Notes: generated by a model not told the origin, from the sequence alone. A DNA stretch of 64,000 nucleotides from Polyangiaceae bacterium (GCA_019637295.1 JAHBVX010000003.1:62001-126000); one strand, 5' to 3'. Counted from the stretch's first letter, positions 16,894-25,865 are shown. Translations and numbers: made by a program.

Positions 16894-18034
16894 GCCGGGC
16901 GGCCCCGTCCCGCCACACACCGAGGCCGCCGAGGATGGCGACCACGCCCATCATCGTCCACATCGCGCCGTAGCCGAGGTGCTCCGCGACTCGGCCGGCG
17001 ACGAACGCCGCAACGGTCATGCCCACGTTGAAGGAGAGGTTGAACGAGGCCATGGCACGGCCCCGAGCACTCGGCCCCGCTTCTTGTAGAAACAGCGCGT
17101 TGAGGGACGGATAGGCCAGACCATGAGCCGCGCCGAAGCACGCGCCCACGACGGCGAGCGCCGCAGGTCCGTGGACCTGCGACAACCCGAGCACGCTGAC
17201 GCCGAACACGAGCGTGGCCAGGGCGCCCACTCGGCGGTGGCCAACGCGATCCCCGAGACCACCGAGGGCGAGCCTCACGCCGATCGCCAACGCCACGTAG
17301 GCCACGAAGAAGGGGGCGTGAGTCGTCATGCCCTGGGCACGCACGAAGACGCTCATGAAGTGGATCGCGGCACCGAAGGCCATGGCCGCTGCGAACGCGC
17401 TGAGCAGCACGCTGCGCATTCCGGGTCGCAGCGCCAGCGCCAGCACCCCGACGGGCGCTTCGCCCTCCGGCGTGGGGCGCCGGGTCTCGCCGACGGCGAA
17501 CACGCCGCACAGCGAGAGCAACCCCGCGATGGCGCTCAGCTGAAACAGCCGGGCGAAGCCCGCGCGCGCGATGACCAGCTCGCCGAGGGTGGGGCCGAGC
17601 GCGTGCGCCGCGAGCGTGGTCGTGCCGAACACGGCGATGGCGCGCCCGAGCCGACCCTCCGGCGCCAGATCCGCCACGACGGCGTTGGCGGACACGAAGA
17701 ACAGCGAGAAGGCGACGCCCTGCAGCAGGCGTAGCGCGTAGATCGCCGGGCCGAGCGCGTCGACGCGGGAGTAACCCCATGCCCCGAGCGCCCACAAGAG
17801 CGCACCGAGCACCAGCAGCGGCCGGCGGCCGAAACGGTCCGCCCACAGGCCCGTGAGCGGGATGGCCAGCAGGCTGGCGAGGCCGAAGGTGCCCATGATC
17901 TGGCCCACTGCCGCCCGACTCGCTCCCAGCCGCTCGAGATACACCGGCAGGGTGAAGAAGCTCGTCACGCTCATGAAGAACACGAAGTTCGCGGCGGTGA
18001 TCAGCAGCAGCGCTCGCCCGCGAGACTGGCCCAT
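16877..18034 (-). CDS. Major facilitator superfamily transporter
   Basis: The 385-residue protein has the alternating hydrophobic pattern of about twelve membrane helices. The MFS A-motif follows helix 2 (GLWADRFGRRP) and a second copy lies in the C-terminal half (GGLGDRVGHRRVG). It should exchange a small molecule across the inner membrane, probably as an efflux carrier; the substrate cannot be read from sequence. The ATG at 18034 gives an N-terminus starting a few residues before helix 1. It is divergent from the DUF502 gene, with 66 bp between. Confidence 0.9.
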   Translation of the reverse strand: MGQSRGRALLLITAANFVFFMSVTSFFTLPVYLERLGASRAAVGQIMGTFGLASLLAIPLTGLWADRFGRRPLLVLGALLWALGAWGYSRVDALGPAIYALRLLQGVAFSLFFVSANAVVADLAPEGRLGRAIAVFGTTTLAAHALGPTLGELVIARAGFARLFQLSAIAGLLSLCGVFAVGETRRPTPEGEAPVGVLALALRPGMRSVLLSAFAAAMAFGAAIHFMSVFVRAQGMTTHAPFFVAYVALAIGVRLALGGLGDRVGHRRVGALATLVFGVSVLGLSQVHGPAALAVVGACFGAAHGLAYPSLNALFLQEAGPSARGRAMASFNLSFNVGMTVAAFVAGRVAEHLGYGAMWTMMGVVAILGGLGVWRDGAARLSGRA

Positions 18035-18100
18035 GTACGGCACCCTCACGCCTCGGGCTTCCCGACGGGCGGGGATGGGACTATCTCGGGCCGGACGATC

Positions 18101-18739
18101 ATGAAGACGCTGTTCGGCTACTTCTGGCGCGGCTGCCTGGTGCTCGCGCCCGTGGGCATCACTCTGTACCTCGGATGGTGGGTCATCGCCACCGTCGATC
18201 AACTGCTGCCCATCGGCATCCCGGGGTTGGGTTTCATCATCACCGTGGGGACCATCACCCTGGTGGGCGTGCTGACCTCGAACGTCGTCGGGCGCGCGGT
18301 GGTCCGGCGCATCGAGACCTGGCTCAGCCGAGTGCCGCTGGTCAAGCTCATGTACACGAGCATCCGCGACTTGATCAACGCGTTCGTCGGCGACAAGAAG
18401 CGCTTCGAGCACCCAGTCTCGGTCGCGCTCAGCGAAGCGCGGGATCTATTCGTGCTCGGGTTCGTGACCCGCGAGAACCTCGAGCCGCTGAAGATGGACG
18501 CGCACGTGGCGGTCTACTTTCCGCAGTCCTACAACTTCGCGGGCAACCTGCTGTTGGTGCCGAAGGACCGGGTCACGCGGCTGCCCGCCAGCTCCGGGGA
18601 CGTGATGGCCTTCATCGTCTCCGGGGGCGTGTCCGGGCTCGGCAAGGGACAGCACGCGCTGAGCATGCCGCCGCCCCCTCCCCGACCACCTCCGGCGGAT
18701 CGCACCCTGCTGGGCCTCGGGCCCTCGGATCGCGAGTAA
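18101..18739 (+). CDS. DUF502 family membrane protein
   Basis: The protein has two closely spaced membrane helices (about residues 8-30 and 42-62) and then a conserved soluble region with RVPLVKLMYTSIRDL and VYFPQSYNFAGNLLLVP, typical of DUF502 proteins. The family is widespread in bacteria and plants (COV-like) and has no agreed biochemical role. The C-terminus is a short proline-rich tail (PPPPPRPPP). It stops 4 bp before the end of the convergent SDR gene. No regulation can be read here. Confidence 0.85.
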   Translation: MKTLFGYFWRGCLVLAPVGITLYLGWWVIATVDQLLPIGIPGLGFIITVGTITLVGVLTSNVVGRAVVRRIETWLSRVPLVKLMYTSIRDLINAFVGDKKRFEHPVSVALSEARDLFVLGFVTRENLEPLKMDAHVAVYFPQSYNFAGNLLLVPKDRVTRLPASSGDVMAFIVSGGVSGLGKGQHALSMPPPPPRPPPADRTLLGLGPSDRE

Positions 18740-18743
18740 GCGC

Positions 18744-19547
18744 TCAGCCCCCCATCAACTCGAGCAGGCGTGAGCCGCCGAGCAAGCTCTGTCCCCCGTC
18801 CGCCACCAGCGTGGTGCCCGTGATGAAGCCCGCGGCGGGCGACAGCAAGAACAGCGCCATGTCGGCGATCTCGTCCACCGTCCCGAAGCGCCCCGCGGGC
18901 AGGGCTCGCTCGAGCTTTGCGCGCTCGTCCGCACCGGGCGGCGCGAGGCGGCGCATGCCTTCGGTGGCGTCGATGGGACCGGGCGCCAGCGCGTTGACTC
19001 GGATCTTCACCGACCCCCACTCCAGCGCGAGATCCTGGGTCAGCTTCTGAATCGCGGCCTTGGCTGCGCCGGCGTGACACTGCAGCGGCGTGGGCACGAA
19101 GGCCTGCGTCGCGGTGATGCTGAGCACCGCGCCGCCCTGCTTGGACAGCGCCTCGAAGCTCGCGCGGCACGCGTTGAAGGTGCCGAGCAGATCGATGTCG
19201 ATGACGGCCTTGAAGCCACCGGCAGACAACGTGGCCGCGGGCGACAAGAAATTGCCCGCGGCGGAGCACACCAGCAGCGTGAGCTTGCCCGCTCGCTCGA
19301 CCAGCTCGGCGACAGCGCCGCTGAGGGCATCGTAGTCGCGCACGTCGAGCGCGAAGGCGTGGGCCTGTCCTCCCACGCTGCGGATGCGCGCCGCCGTGTC
19401 GTCGAGCTTGCTCTGCGTGCGGCCGACCAGGCCCACCACCGCGCCGTGCTCCGCCAGGCGCAGCGCGATCCCAGCACCGATACCGCTGCCGCCGCCGGTG
19501 ACGAGCGCGACCTGGCCCTGCAGCAGCCCGGGCCGAAACGGCGTCAC
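18744..19547 (-). CDS. Short-chain dehydrogenase, 2,4-dienoyl-CoA reductase (DECR2)-like
   Basis: The N-terminal TGGGSGIG loop (residues 17-24) binds NADP(H). CSAAGNF replaces the usual NNAG segment and QCHAGAAKAA carries His where classical SDRs have the catalytic Tyr; both changes are typical of the peroxisomal-type 2,4-dienoyl-CoA reductases, as is the APGPI..TEG segment. Such enzymes remove double bases of unsaturated fatty acyl-CoAs (double bonds) during beta-oxidation. The GTG start overlaps the TGA stop of the upstream small membrane-protein gene (GTGA at 19544-19547), implying translational coupling between two unrelated proteins. Length (267) is normal. Confidence 0.8.
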   Translation of the reverse strand: MTPFRPGLLQGQVALVTGGGSGIGAGIALRLAEHGAVVGLVGRTQSKLDDTAARIRSVGGQAHAFALDVRDYDALSGAVAELVERAGKLTLLVCSAAGNFLSPAATLSAGGFKAVIDIDLLGTFNACRASFEALSKQGGAVLSITATQAFVPTPLQCHAGAAKAAIQKLTQDLALEWGSVKIRVNALAPGPIDATEGMRRLAPPGADERAKLERALPAGRFGTVDEIADMALFLLSPAAGFITGTTLVADGGQSLLGGSRLLELMGG

Positions 19548-20071
19548 GCCTGACCTCCGCCCCAGCCGCCACCACCGGGAGGCGGCCCGTAGCCGCCCCC
19601 GCCGGGCGGCCCGCCGTAGCCGCCCGGGGGCCCCGCGGGGGTGATGGCGCCCGGCGCCGGGGCGCTGGCCCAGGCCGGCGCGGGGGGCTGAGCGAGCCGA
19701 TTCGCGAGCGGCGTCCAAAGCGCGTAGAGCAGCTGGTTCTGACGACCCTGCCAGTCCTGGTAGCCCATGTAGGCCAGGATGATCGCGACGGGGAAGAAGA
19801 ACAGCCAGGCGACGATCAGGATCACGATCCCGTTGGTCTCGAAGTCGGCGGCCACGCGGATGTCACAGAAGAAGCCACCCTGCGCTTGGGTGAGCGTGAC
19901 GCTGACCTTCGGTACCATGCCGTAGCTAGCCTGTGTTCCGCGCCCCGCCCACTGGGTCGGCCCGGTCTGCTGCAGCGGCACGCCCCACTGGTACAGCGTG
20001 CCCCCGAGCGACTGCACGACGCTCGCCGTGTCCGTCCCCGTGATGAACTTCTGCTCGTTCTTGTCCAGCAT
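19544..20071 (-). CDS. Membrane protein with Gly/Pro-rich tail, unknown function
   Basis: I do not recognise this 175-residue protein. It begins with about 75 soluble residues (mixed beta pattern, GTLYQWGVPLQQ), then a strong hydrophobic segment at about 83-103 (IVILIVAWLFFFPVAIILAYMG). The tail from about residue 133 is Pro/Ala then Gly/Pro-rich with repeated GGYGPPPGGGG-type units. The soluble part resembles small lipid- or membrane-associated domains but no family is assigned. The SDR gene overlaps its stop codon and the TerB-like gene lies 54 bp upstream on the same strand. Confidence 0.65.
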   Translation of the reverse strand: MLDKNEQKFITGTDTASVVQSLGGTLYQWGVPLQQTGPTQWAGRGTQASYGMVPKVSVTLTQAQGGFFCDIRVAADFETNGIVILIVAWLFFFPVAIILAYMGYQDWQGRQNQLLYALWTPLANRLAQPPAPAWASAPAPGAITPAGPPGGYGGPPGGGGYGPPPGGGGWGGGQA

Positions 20072-20125
20072 CAGACTCCTCCGGTTCCGGGTGTTCGCTC
20101 GCGGCCGCTCGGCGACGGACGACGG

Positions 20126-20539
20126 TCAGACGTCTTCGAGCGCGCGCGTGCCAAGCTGGATGGCTCCATCCTGAACGGACTCGAGGATGCTCTGCGCATC
20201 GGCGCTCTCGATGCCGAGCAGCTCGATCAGCTTGTCGAGCAGCTGCTTCTCGCTGTCGCTCTGCTCGCCATCCGCGTGAGTGAGCAGCGCAGCGTTGGCC
20301 AGCAGAAGCTCGCGGTCTTCGTCCGACAACTCGTCCAGCGGGATGTCGTCCGCGAGGGTGCGACTCGACTTGGCAAACTCCTTGATCTCGCGCTCCTCCT
20401 CCTCGCTCGCGTCGAAGCCGGCCAGCAGCCCTTCGATCACGTGCTCCTCGGGCTGCTCGACCTTGCCGTCGGCCCACGCGACGACCACCAGGGACTTGAC
20501 GATGTTCTTCTCGCTCGGCGTCATGACGAACTGGAGCAT
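20126..20539 (-). CDS. TerB-like helical protein
   Basis: The protein (137 residues from ATG 20539; an internal ATG at 20524 is possible) is an acidic all-helical bundle. It has the two TerB-type metal-site segments VVVAWADGKVEQPEE and ALLTHADGEQSDSEKQLLDKL. TerB-like domains are common, bind divalent metals weakly and serve in stress or membrane-surface functions, usually undefined. It is one of three TerB-like proteins in the window. It is divergent from the kinase gene at 20606, with 66 bp between. Confidence 0.75.
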   Translation of the reverse strand: MLQFVMTPSEKNIVKSLVVVAWADGKVEQPEEHVIEGLLAGFDASEEEEREIKEFAKSSRTLADDIPLDELSDEDRELLLANAALLTHADGEQSDSEKQLLDKLIELLGIESADAQSILESVQDGAIQLGTRALEDV

Positions 20540-20605
20540 ACCCGAAGCAAGGCCTGCGCCCCATTGCATTCCCGGCCCAGCGAGAGAAAGCTCGCCCGGG
20601 TCAGA

Positions 20606-22078
20606 GTGAGCACGGACGAAGACCAAGTCGCGCTGGCGCGCGTGGGCCAAACGGTGGCTGGCCGCTACACGCTCACCCACCTGCTCGGGACGGGGGGGAT
20701 GGCGGCGGTCTACCGCGCCGTCACTTCGGACGGCGCTCCGGTGGCCATCAAGGTACTCCACCCCGAGATGGCCCGCCGCGCGGACGTGCGTGAGCGCTTC
20801 GTTCGCGAAGCGTACGTCGCGAACAAGGTGAACCACCCTGGAGCGGTGGCGGTGCTCGAGCACGGGGTGGACGACGAGGCGTTCCTGGTCATGGAGTTGC
20901 TCGAGGGTGAGCCCCTCGCGTCGCGGGTGAAGGGCGCGGGGCTGACCCAAGACGAGCTCTTGGACGTCCTCGATCAGATCCTCGACGTGCTCGCCGTCGC
21001 GCACGACGCGGGCATCATCCACCGCGACATCAAGCCGGACAACCTGTTCTTGTGCAACGACGGTCGCGTGGAGGTGCTCGACTTCGGCCTGGCGCGCATG
21101 ACGGACGAGCTCCCCGGCGCGTTCAAGACCCGAACCGGGCTCGCGCTCGGCACCCTGCCCTACATGCCGCCCGAGCAAGCGCTCGGCCGGCGCGATCAGC
21201 TCGACGGGCGCGCGGATCTGTTCTCGCTCGGCGCCAGCGCGTTCCGAATCCTCGCCGGGCGACGCGTGCATCAAGCGCCCAGCGAGGCGGAGCTGCTCAT
21301 GGCGATGGCCACCCAGCCGGCCCCGCCCCTGGCCAGCGTGGCGCCCAACGTTCACCCCCATCTGTGCGCCATCATCGACCTGTCCCTCGCGTTCTCGAAG
21401 GACGCCCGCTACCCCGACGCTCGCACCATGCAAGCGGACGTACGCGCGGTGCGGGAAGGTCGACCCCCACCCTACGCCGTGGGCCTGGGCGTGCAGACCT
21501 CGCGCATGGAGGAGACCCGCGTCGATCGCTCCGCTCCGGTGGTGTTGCCCGCTGCGGTAGTCGCCGCCGGTCCGCCCTCCACCCGCTGGGACGCCTCGAC
21601 CCTCGAGGCCCCGCCGCCGAGTGCAGCCCAGCCGCACTCGCTGCGCGGGGACATGGCCCCGGTGTCGCTCCCGGGCTCCGCCTGGGCCCCGAGCGCGGGC
21701 AGCACCGCGCCACCGCCCCGAAGCTCGGGGCTCGTGCTGGGGCTGCTGCTCGGCGGGGTATTGCTGCTGCTGCTGCTCGGAGTCGCCGGAGCCGCCGTGT
21801 TGTATGGCCTGAGTGATCGCTCCGCCGACTCGACGCAAGACAGCGGCCCCGCCCCGCTCGAGCCGATGACCGCCACGGCCGGCGAGCTGGCGTCGGACGA
21901 CGGCGGCACGGCCGCAGCTCCCGACGAGGCGCCCCTGCGCCCGGAGCCGGCGGTCGCGCCGACGAGCCAGGGGCCGGTAACGACCACGACCCGCAAGGTG
22001 ACCGCGCCCACCCCCACCGCGACCAAGGGCAACAAGGGCAACAAGGGCAACAAGGGCAACAAGGGCAAGCCGAGGTGA
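20606..22078 (+). CDS. Transmembrane Ser/Thr protein kinase
   Basis: The kinase domain shows the glycine loop GTGGMAAVY, the ATP-binding lysine K49, the catalytic loop HRDIKPDN (D141), DFG at 159-161 and GTLPYMPPEQ, so it should be active. A Pro/Ala-rich juxtamembrane region leads to one membrane helix at about 373-400 and an outer tail of about 90 residues ending in a KGNKGN repeat. The GTG start is at 20606. The TGA stop overlaps the GTG start of the DTW-domain gene (GTGA, 22075-22078), so the two are translationally coupled. Substrate and signal are unknown. Confidence 0.9.
   Translation: MSTDEDQVALARVGQTVAGRYTLTHLLGTGGMAAVYRAVTSDGAPVAIKVLHPEMARRADVRERFVREAYVANKVNHPGAVAVLEHGVDDEAFLVMELLEGEPLASRVKGAGLTQDELLDVLDQILDVLAVAHDAGIIHRDIKPDNLFLCNDGRVEVLDFGLARMTDELPGAFKTRTGLALGTLPYMPPEQALGRRDQLDGRADLFSLGASAFRILAGRRVHQAPSEAELLMAMATQPAPPLASVAPNVHPHLCAIIDLSLAFSKDARYPDARTMQADVRAVREGRPPPYAVGLGVQTSRMEETRVDRSAPVVLPAAVVAAGPPSTRWDASTLEAPPPSAAQPHSLRGDMAPVSLPGSAWAPSAGSTAPPPRSSGLVLGLLLGGVLLLLLLGVAGAAVLYGLSDRSADSTQDSGPAPLEPMTATAGELASDDGGTAAAPDEAPLRPEPAVAPTSQGPVTTTTRKVTAPTPTATKGNKGNKGNKGNKGKPR
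22025..22069 (+). repeat. 9-bp tandem repeat at the kinase C-terminus
   Basis: Four perfect copies of AAGGGCAAC and a fifth ending in AAG encode the lysine/glycine/asparagine tail of the kinase. The period is a multiple of three, so copy-number change would alter tail length without losing frame. The repeat ends 6 bp before the next gene's start. Confidence 0.9.
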
Positions 22079-23208
22079 CGGCGGCTTCGTGGCTCGAGCC
22101 CAGAGCGAGCTGCTATCGCTGCTTCAAGCCACGGGTCACCTGCGTGTGCGGCACGCTGCCCCGCGTCGACAACCGCACCCGGGTGGTCGTGGTGCAGCAC
22201 CCCCGGGAGCGATTCCACGCGCTCGGCACGGTGCGACTCATCGCCAACTCCCTCGCCCGGGTGCGCGTGGACGTCCCCTTCGCCGGACTGAGCCTGGAGG
22301 CGCCACCCCTCGGTGAGCGCGCGGTGCTGCTGTATCCGGACGCCGCTGCTCCGGAGCTCGCGGCACACGAGCGACTCACGGACATCGTGCTCGTCGATGG
22401 CACGTGGCACCACGCACGCACGCTGCTGCGCGACGTGCCCTGGCTCGCGCGCCTGCCCCGCCGTCGCCTGCGCCCGAGCGCGCCAAGCCGCTATCGCCTG
22501 CGCCGCGAGCCCGCGCGGGACTTCGTCTCCTCGGTCGAAGCGATCACGCTGGCTCTGCGCACCGTGGAGCCCGAGCTCGCCGGCCTGGACGAGCTGCTCG
22601 CCGCGTTCGACGCCATGATCGAGCGCCAGATCGAGCTTGGAGCAACCGCCCGCAGCGAGCCCCGCGAGCGCACGCGGCGAGCCGAGTCCGTTCGCTTGCT
22701 CCCGCGCGCGCTGGCCGAGCGCTGGGAGCGACTGGTCGTGACGTACGCGGAGCGCGTGCCGACCGGGACGGGCCGACAGATCGCGCAGTGGGTCGCCTGG
22801 CGCGCGCGCGACGGCGCCATCTTCGAAGCCTTTCCCAGCGTGTCCGGCGTCGTCAGCCCCGAGCTCCTGGCGCGCGCTGGCCTGACGCCGAGCGACCTCG
22901 GGCGCGCGGTGAACTGGGAGCAGGCCTCAGCGCAGTTCGCGGCGCTGGCGGGCCCCGACGCCGAGGTCACCGCCTGGCTCGACAAGACCTTGGCGGCGCT
23001 CGGCGCGCGGAGCCACCTGCCCCACACCGCGTGCCTGAAGGCGGTGTACGGTCGCACCGCCAGCGCTCGCATCGGCACCCTCGAGCAGGTGGTAGCTCGC
23101 CACGCGCTGGACGTACCCGAGCTTCCCATCGCTGGCCGCGCGCGCACCCGCCTGGGCGCGGCGGTCGCGCTCTGTCGTCACCTCGCTCAGCGCGGCCCCT
23201 CGGACTGA
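22075..23208 (+). CDS. DTW-domain tRNA-uridine aminocarboxypropyltransferase with C-terminal extension
   Basis: The N-terminus has a four-cysteine cluster (C13, C16, C23, C25) and the protein carries the DGTW motif at 108-111 (VDGTWHHA), diagnostic of the DTW/TapT family. TapT attaches the aminocarboxypropyl group of S-adenosylmethionine to uridine (acp3U) in tRNA. Family members are usually 200-250 residues; here a further 170 or so residues follow that I cannot assign. The GTG start overlaps the kinase stop. The gene's 3' end overlaps the convergent fibro-slime gene by 22 bp. Confidence 0.82.
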   Translation: MTAASWLEPRASCYRCFKPRVTCVCGTLPRVDNRTRVVVVQHPRERFHALGTVRLIANSLARVRVDVPFAGLSLEAPPLGERAVLLYPDAAAPELAAHERLTDIVLVDGTWHHARTLLRDVPWLARLPRRRLRPSAPSRYRLRREPARDFVSSVEAITLALRTVEPELAGLDELLAAFDAMIERQIELGATARSEPRERTRRAESVRLLPRALAERWERLVVTYAERVPTGTGRQIAQWVAWRARDGAIFEAFPSVSGVVSPELLARAGLTPSDLGRAVNWEQASAQFAALAGPDAEVTAWLDKTLAALGARSHLPHTACLKAVYGRTASARIGTLEQVVARHALDVPELPIAGRARTRLGAAVALCRHLAQRGPSD

Positions 23209-25175
23209 CAGGTCGGGCTGCAGCCGTCTCCGCCGACGTTGTTGCCGTCGTCGCACTGCTCGCCAGCCTGCACGATGCCATCGCCGCAGCGCGGCCCGAG
23301 CTTGCAGCCGGGCGCGCACTCGCCATATCCGCCGAGGTTCTTGCCATCGTCGCACTGCTCACCGAACACGCTGTCGATCTTGCCGTCGCCACAGAACGTG
23401 GGCAGCTTGCAGCCAGGCGCGCAGCCCGACGTGCCGTACGGCGTGAGGTTGGTGCCGTCGTCGCACTCTTCGCCATCCGCCGACTGCACGCTGCCATCGC
23501 CGCAGCGCGGCCCGAGCTTGCAGCCAGGCGCGCAGGCACCGTAGCTGCCGTCGTTCGTCCCGTCGTCGCACTGCTCGTCCGGGGTCTTGACGCCATCGCC
23601 ACACACGCTCTGACAGCTCGTGGTCTTCTGCACGAAGCCGGACAACGTGAGTCGGTAGTTCGACTGGGTGGTGTGCCGCTCAGCCTGAAAGACGACGATC
23701 TCGTACACCTGGCCGACGGTGAGGAAGAACTGCGTGGCCGCAGCTGCGTCCAGGGTCACGCTCGCGCTCTGGGCGCCGTGCACCCCACCGAGATCGATCG
23801 CCAGCCGCTTGTTGATGAAGGTAAAGACGTCGTCGTCCCCCGTGAAGTCCAGCTGCTCGCCGCCCTTGTACTCGAACCAGTAGCGGACCTCGCTCGTGAA
23901 GTGGAAGTTGTTCGAGTTGCCCTGGTTGCCGAAGCCTTGACCATTGATCGGGAAGAAGTTCGAGTCGTTGTACTGGTAAGCGCCCCCCGCGATCTGACCG
24001 AGGGTGAGCGTCTGCAGGAGGGTGACGTTGCCGTCGTTGCCGTGGGCGGGGCCCGAGTCTCGATACCACTGATCGAAGACGTCCTTGCCGTTCGTGGTCG
24101 CCGACGCCTGCCCCGCCTTGGCGTACACGGGCTTGCCGTCGTTGCCGAGCAGGTTCTGCACGATACCGAGCTCGCTCGCGATCGCGTGCTGGAAGTCCGG
24201 GTGCCCTCCGCTGGTGCCTTTGGCCTTGAAGTCGCGGATGACGATGGGCAGCACCAGCGAGGTCGGCTGCGTCGTCACCTCGGCGCAGACGTAGCCCGGC
24301 TCGACCTTGCAGGTCGGTGAGCAGCCGTCGCCGGCGACGGTGTTGCCATCCTCGCACTCCTCGTTGTCCCCGGGCAGCATCATGCCGTCGCCGCACTTGC
24401 TCACGCAGCTGCTGCCCGTGCAGTCGGGCTCGTTCACGCAGAAGGGCGTGCAACCGTCGCCCATGTCGTTGTTTCCGTCATCGCACTGCTCCGTGCCCTC
24501 CTTCTTGCCGTCCCCGCACACGGTGGGTTCGCAGGGCTGATTCGGGACGTCGCACTTGTAGCCCGGTTCGAGCCGACAGTTCACGTCGCAGCCCGGCGTG
24601 GCCGCGGCGCCATCATCGCACTGCTCGGCGCCCGCGACGATGCCGTCACCACACTGAGCGGCGTCGCACTTCACGCCAGGCAGCGGACACGCCCAGCCGG
24701 GCTCGAGCTGGCACTTGTCGTCGCAACCGTCACCGGCGCTGGCGTTGCCGTCGTCGCACGTCTCGGCCCCGGTGAGCTTGGCGTCGCCGCACACGACCGT
24801 TGAGACGCAGGGCTCACCGGGGACAGGACACGCGAAGCCTTGCTCGACCTCGCAGGTCGCGCTGCAGCCGTCACCGCTGTCGTTGTTGCCGTCGTCACAC
24901 TGCTCCGAGGCCTGGTTGATCTTCTTGTCGCCGCAGCCCGGCTCGGGCTCGCAGCTACCATCCGGGCAAGCATCCCCGGGACTGCCGCCGGTGGAGCCCT
25001 CGGGCACCAGGATGCCCCCGTCGGATCCGCCGCTGCCGCTCACGCCTCCGGTGGAGCCGTCCACGCCGGCGCCACCATCCGGGCGCAACACGGTCTCGGC
25101 GTTTCCGCCGCAAGCGCCGGACGCGCCGAGTAGCACCAACACCGCGGAGACGCTCCAACCGATCGCACGACGCAT
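23187..25175 (-). CDS. Lipoprotein with fibro-slime domain and nine DUF4215-type Cys-rich repeats
   Basis: A leader ending LLGASGAC suggests lipid attachment. After a Gly/Ser linker come five Cys-rich repeats with the CGDG..E.CDDGN..DGC pattern. A fibro-slime domain (from VIRDFKAKGTSGGHPDF through WFEYKGGEQLDFTGDDDVFTFINKRL to the YRLTLSGF end) follows, then four more repeats to the C-terminus. The repeats are the DUF4215 type abundant in myxobacterial surface proteins; fibro-slime domains are calcium-binding PA14-like modules found in extracellular matrix and fibrolytic proteins. It is probably displayed outside and binds matrix or polysaccharide; that is inference. The 3' end overlaps the DTW gene by 22 bp. 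Confidence 0.85.
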   Translation of the reverse strand: MRRAIGWSVSAVLVLLGASGACGGNAETVLRPDGGAGVDGSTGGVSGSGGSDGGILVPEGSTGGSPGDACPDGSCEPEPGCGDKKINQASEQCDDGNNDSGDGCSATCEVEQGFACPVPGEPCVSTVVCGDAKLTGAETCDDGNASAGDGCDDKCQLEPGWACPLPGVKCDAAQCGDGIVAGAEQCDDGAAATPGCDVNCRLEPGYKCDVPNQPCEPTVCGDGKKEGTEQCDDGNNDMGDGCTPFCVNEPDCTGSSCVSKCGDGMMLPGDNEECEDGNTVAGDGCSPTCKVEPGYVCAEVTTQPTSLVLPIVIRDFKAKGTSGGHPDFQHAIASELGIVQNLLGNDGKPVYAKAGQASATTNGKDVFDQWYRDSGPAHGNDGNVTLLQTLTLGQIAGGAYQYNDSNFFPINGQGFGNQGNSNNFHFTSEVRYWFEYKGGEQLDFTGDDDVFTFINKRLAIDLGGVHGAQSASVTLDAAAATQFFLTVGQVYEIVVFQAERHTTQSNYRLTLSGFVQKTTSCQSVCGDGVKTPDEQCDDGTNDGSYGACAPGCKLGPRCGDGSVQSADGEECDDGTNLTPYGTSGCAPGCKLPTFCGDGKIDSVFGEQCDDGKNLGGYGECAPGCKLGPRCGDGIVQAGEQCDDGNNVGGDGCSPTCQSEGPR

Positions 25176-25271
25176 GCCGCAAAATATACGGCGAAGGACA
25201 GGCTCGCGCGAGGAAACTCGACTGGAAAATGAGCGCTGCAATTCTGGCGGCAGGGAGTAGACTCGCTCGCC

Positions 25272-25865
25272 ATGGATCGGTTCCGGCGCTTCGACGAGGC
25301 CTACTACCACCGGTTCTACGAGAACCCCAAGACGCGAGTCATCGCGCCGGAGGAGCACGCCCACCTCGCCCAGTTCGTCTTCTCATTCGCCGCCTACAAC
25401 CACGTGGAGGTGAAGACGGCGCTCGACATCGGCGCCGGCGTGGGCCTGTGGAAGGACTGGATCAAGAAGAACGCCAAGGGCGTCACCTACACCGGCACCG
25501 AGGTCAGCCAGTCCATGTGTAAGAAGCACGGCTACCAGCACCGCGACATCGCTCGCTGGCGCGATCGCAAGAAGTACGATCTCATCGTGTGCCAAGGGGT
25601 GCTGCAGTATCTGCCGGATCCGGACGTGGCGCCGGCCATCGCCAACATCGCCGCCATGAGCCGCGGCCTGGTCTACATGGAGGTCACCACGCGCCATGAC
25701 CTGCGCGAGCGCTGTGACACCGCCCGCACGGACAACGACATCCACATCCGCAACGGCTCCTATTACCGCGGTATCCTGAGCAAGCACCTGACGAGCGTCG
25801 GCTGTGGGCTGTGGTGGAGCAAGGAGCGGGAAGCACCCTTCTTCGAGCTGGAGACGGCGGGCTGA
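25272..25865 (+). CDS. Class I SAM-dependent methyltransferase
   Basis: The 197-residue protein has motif I LDIGAGVG at 51-58, an acidic residue after strand 2 (TGTEVSQ) and motif IV-like LIVCQGVLQYLPD, as in methyltransferase type 11/25 proteins. Substrate is unknown; the QYLPD loop resembles small-molecule methyltransferases. Its stop overlaps the start of the next gene by one base (TGATG, 25863-25867), so they form a pair. A 96-bp gap separates it from the divergent fibro-slime gene and probably holds promoters for both. Confidence 0.85.
   Translation: MDRFRRFDEAYYHRFYENPKTRVIAPEEHAHLAQFVFSFAAYNHVEVKTALDIGAGVGLWKDWIKKNAKGVTYTGTEVSQSMCKKHGYQHRDIARWRDRKKYDLIVCQGVLQYLPDPDVAPAIANIAAMSRGLVYMEVTTRHDLRERCDTARTDNDIHIRNGSYYRGILSKHLTSVGCGLWWSKEREAPFFELETAG

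Noticed and set aside
20126-21838. 570-codon minus-strand ORF that would fuse the TerB-like protein to an upstream region
   Set aside because: Only the C-terminal part has family features; the rest is antisense to the kinase gene.
22025-22069. Possible CRISPR-like array
   Set aside because: The 9-bp units are contiguous, without spacers, and code for the kinase tail.
23239-24540. Plus-strand ORFs rich in PSSHCSP repeats
   Set aside because: They are the reverse reading of DUF4215 repeats in the fibro-slime gene.
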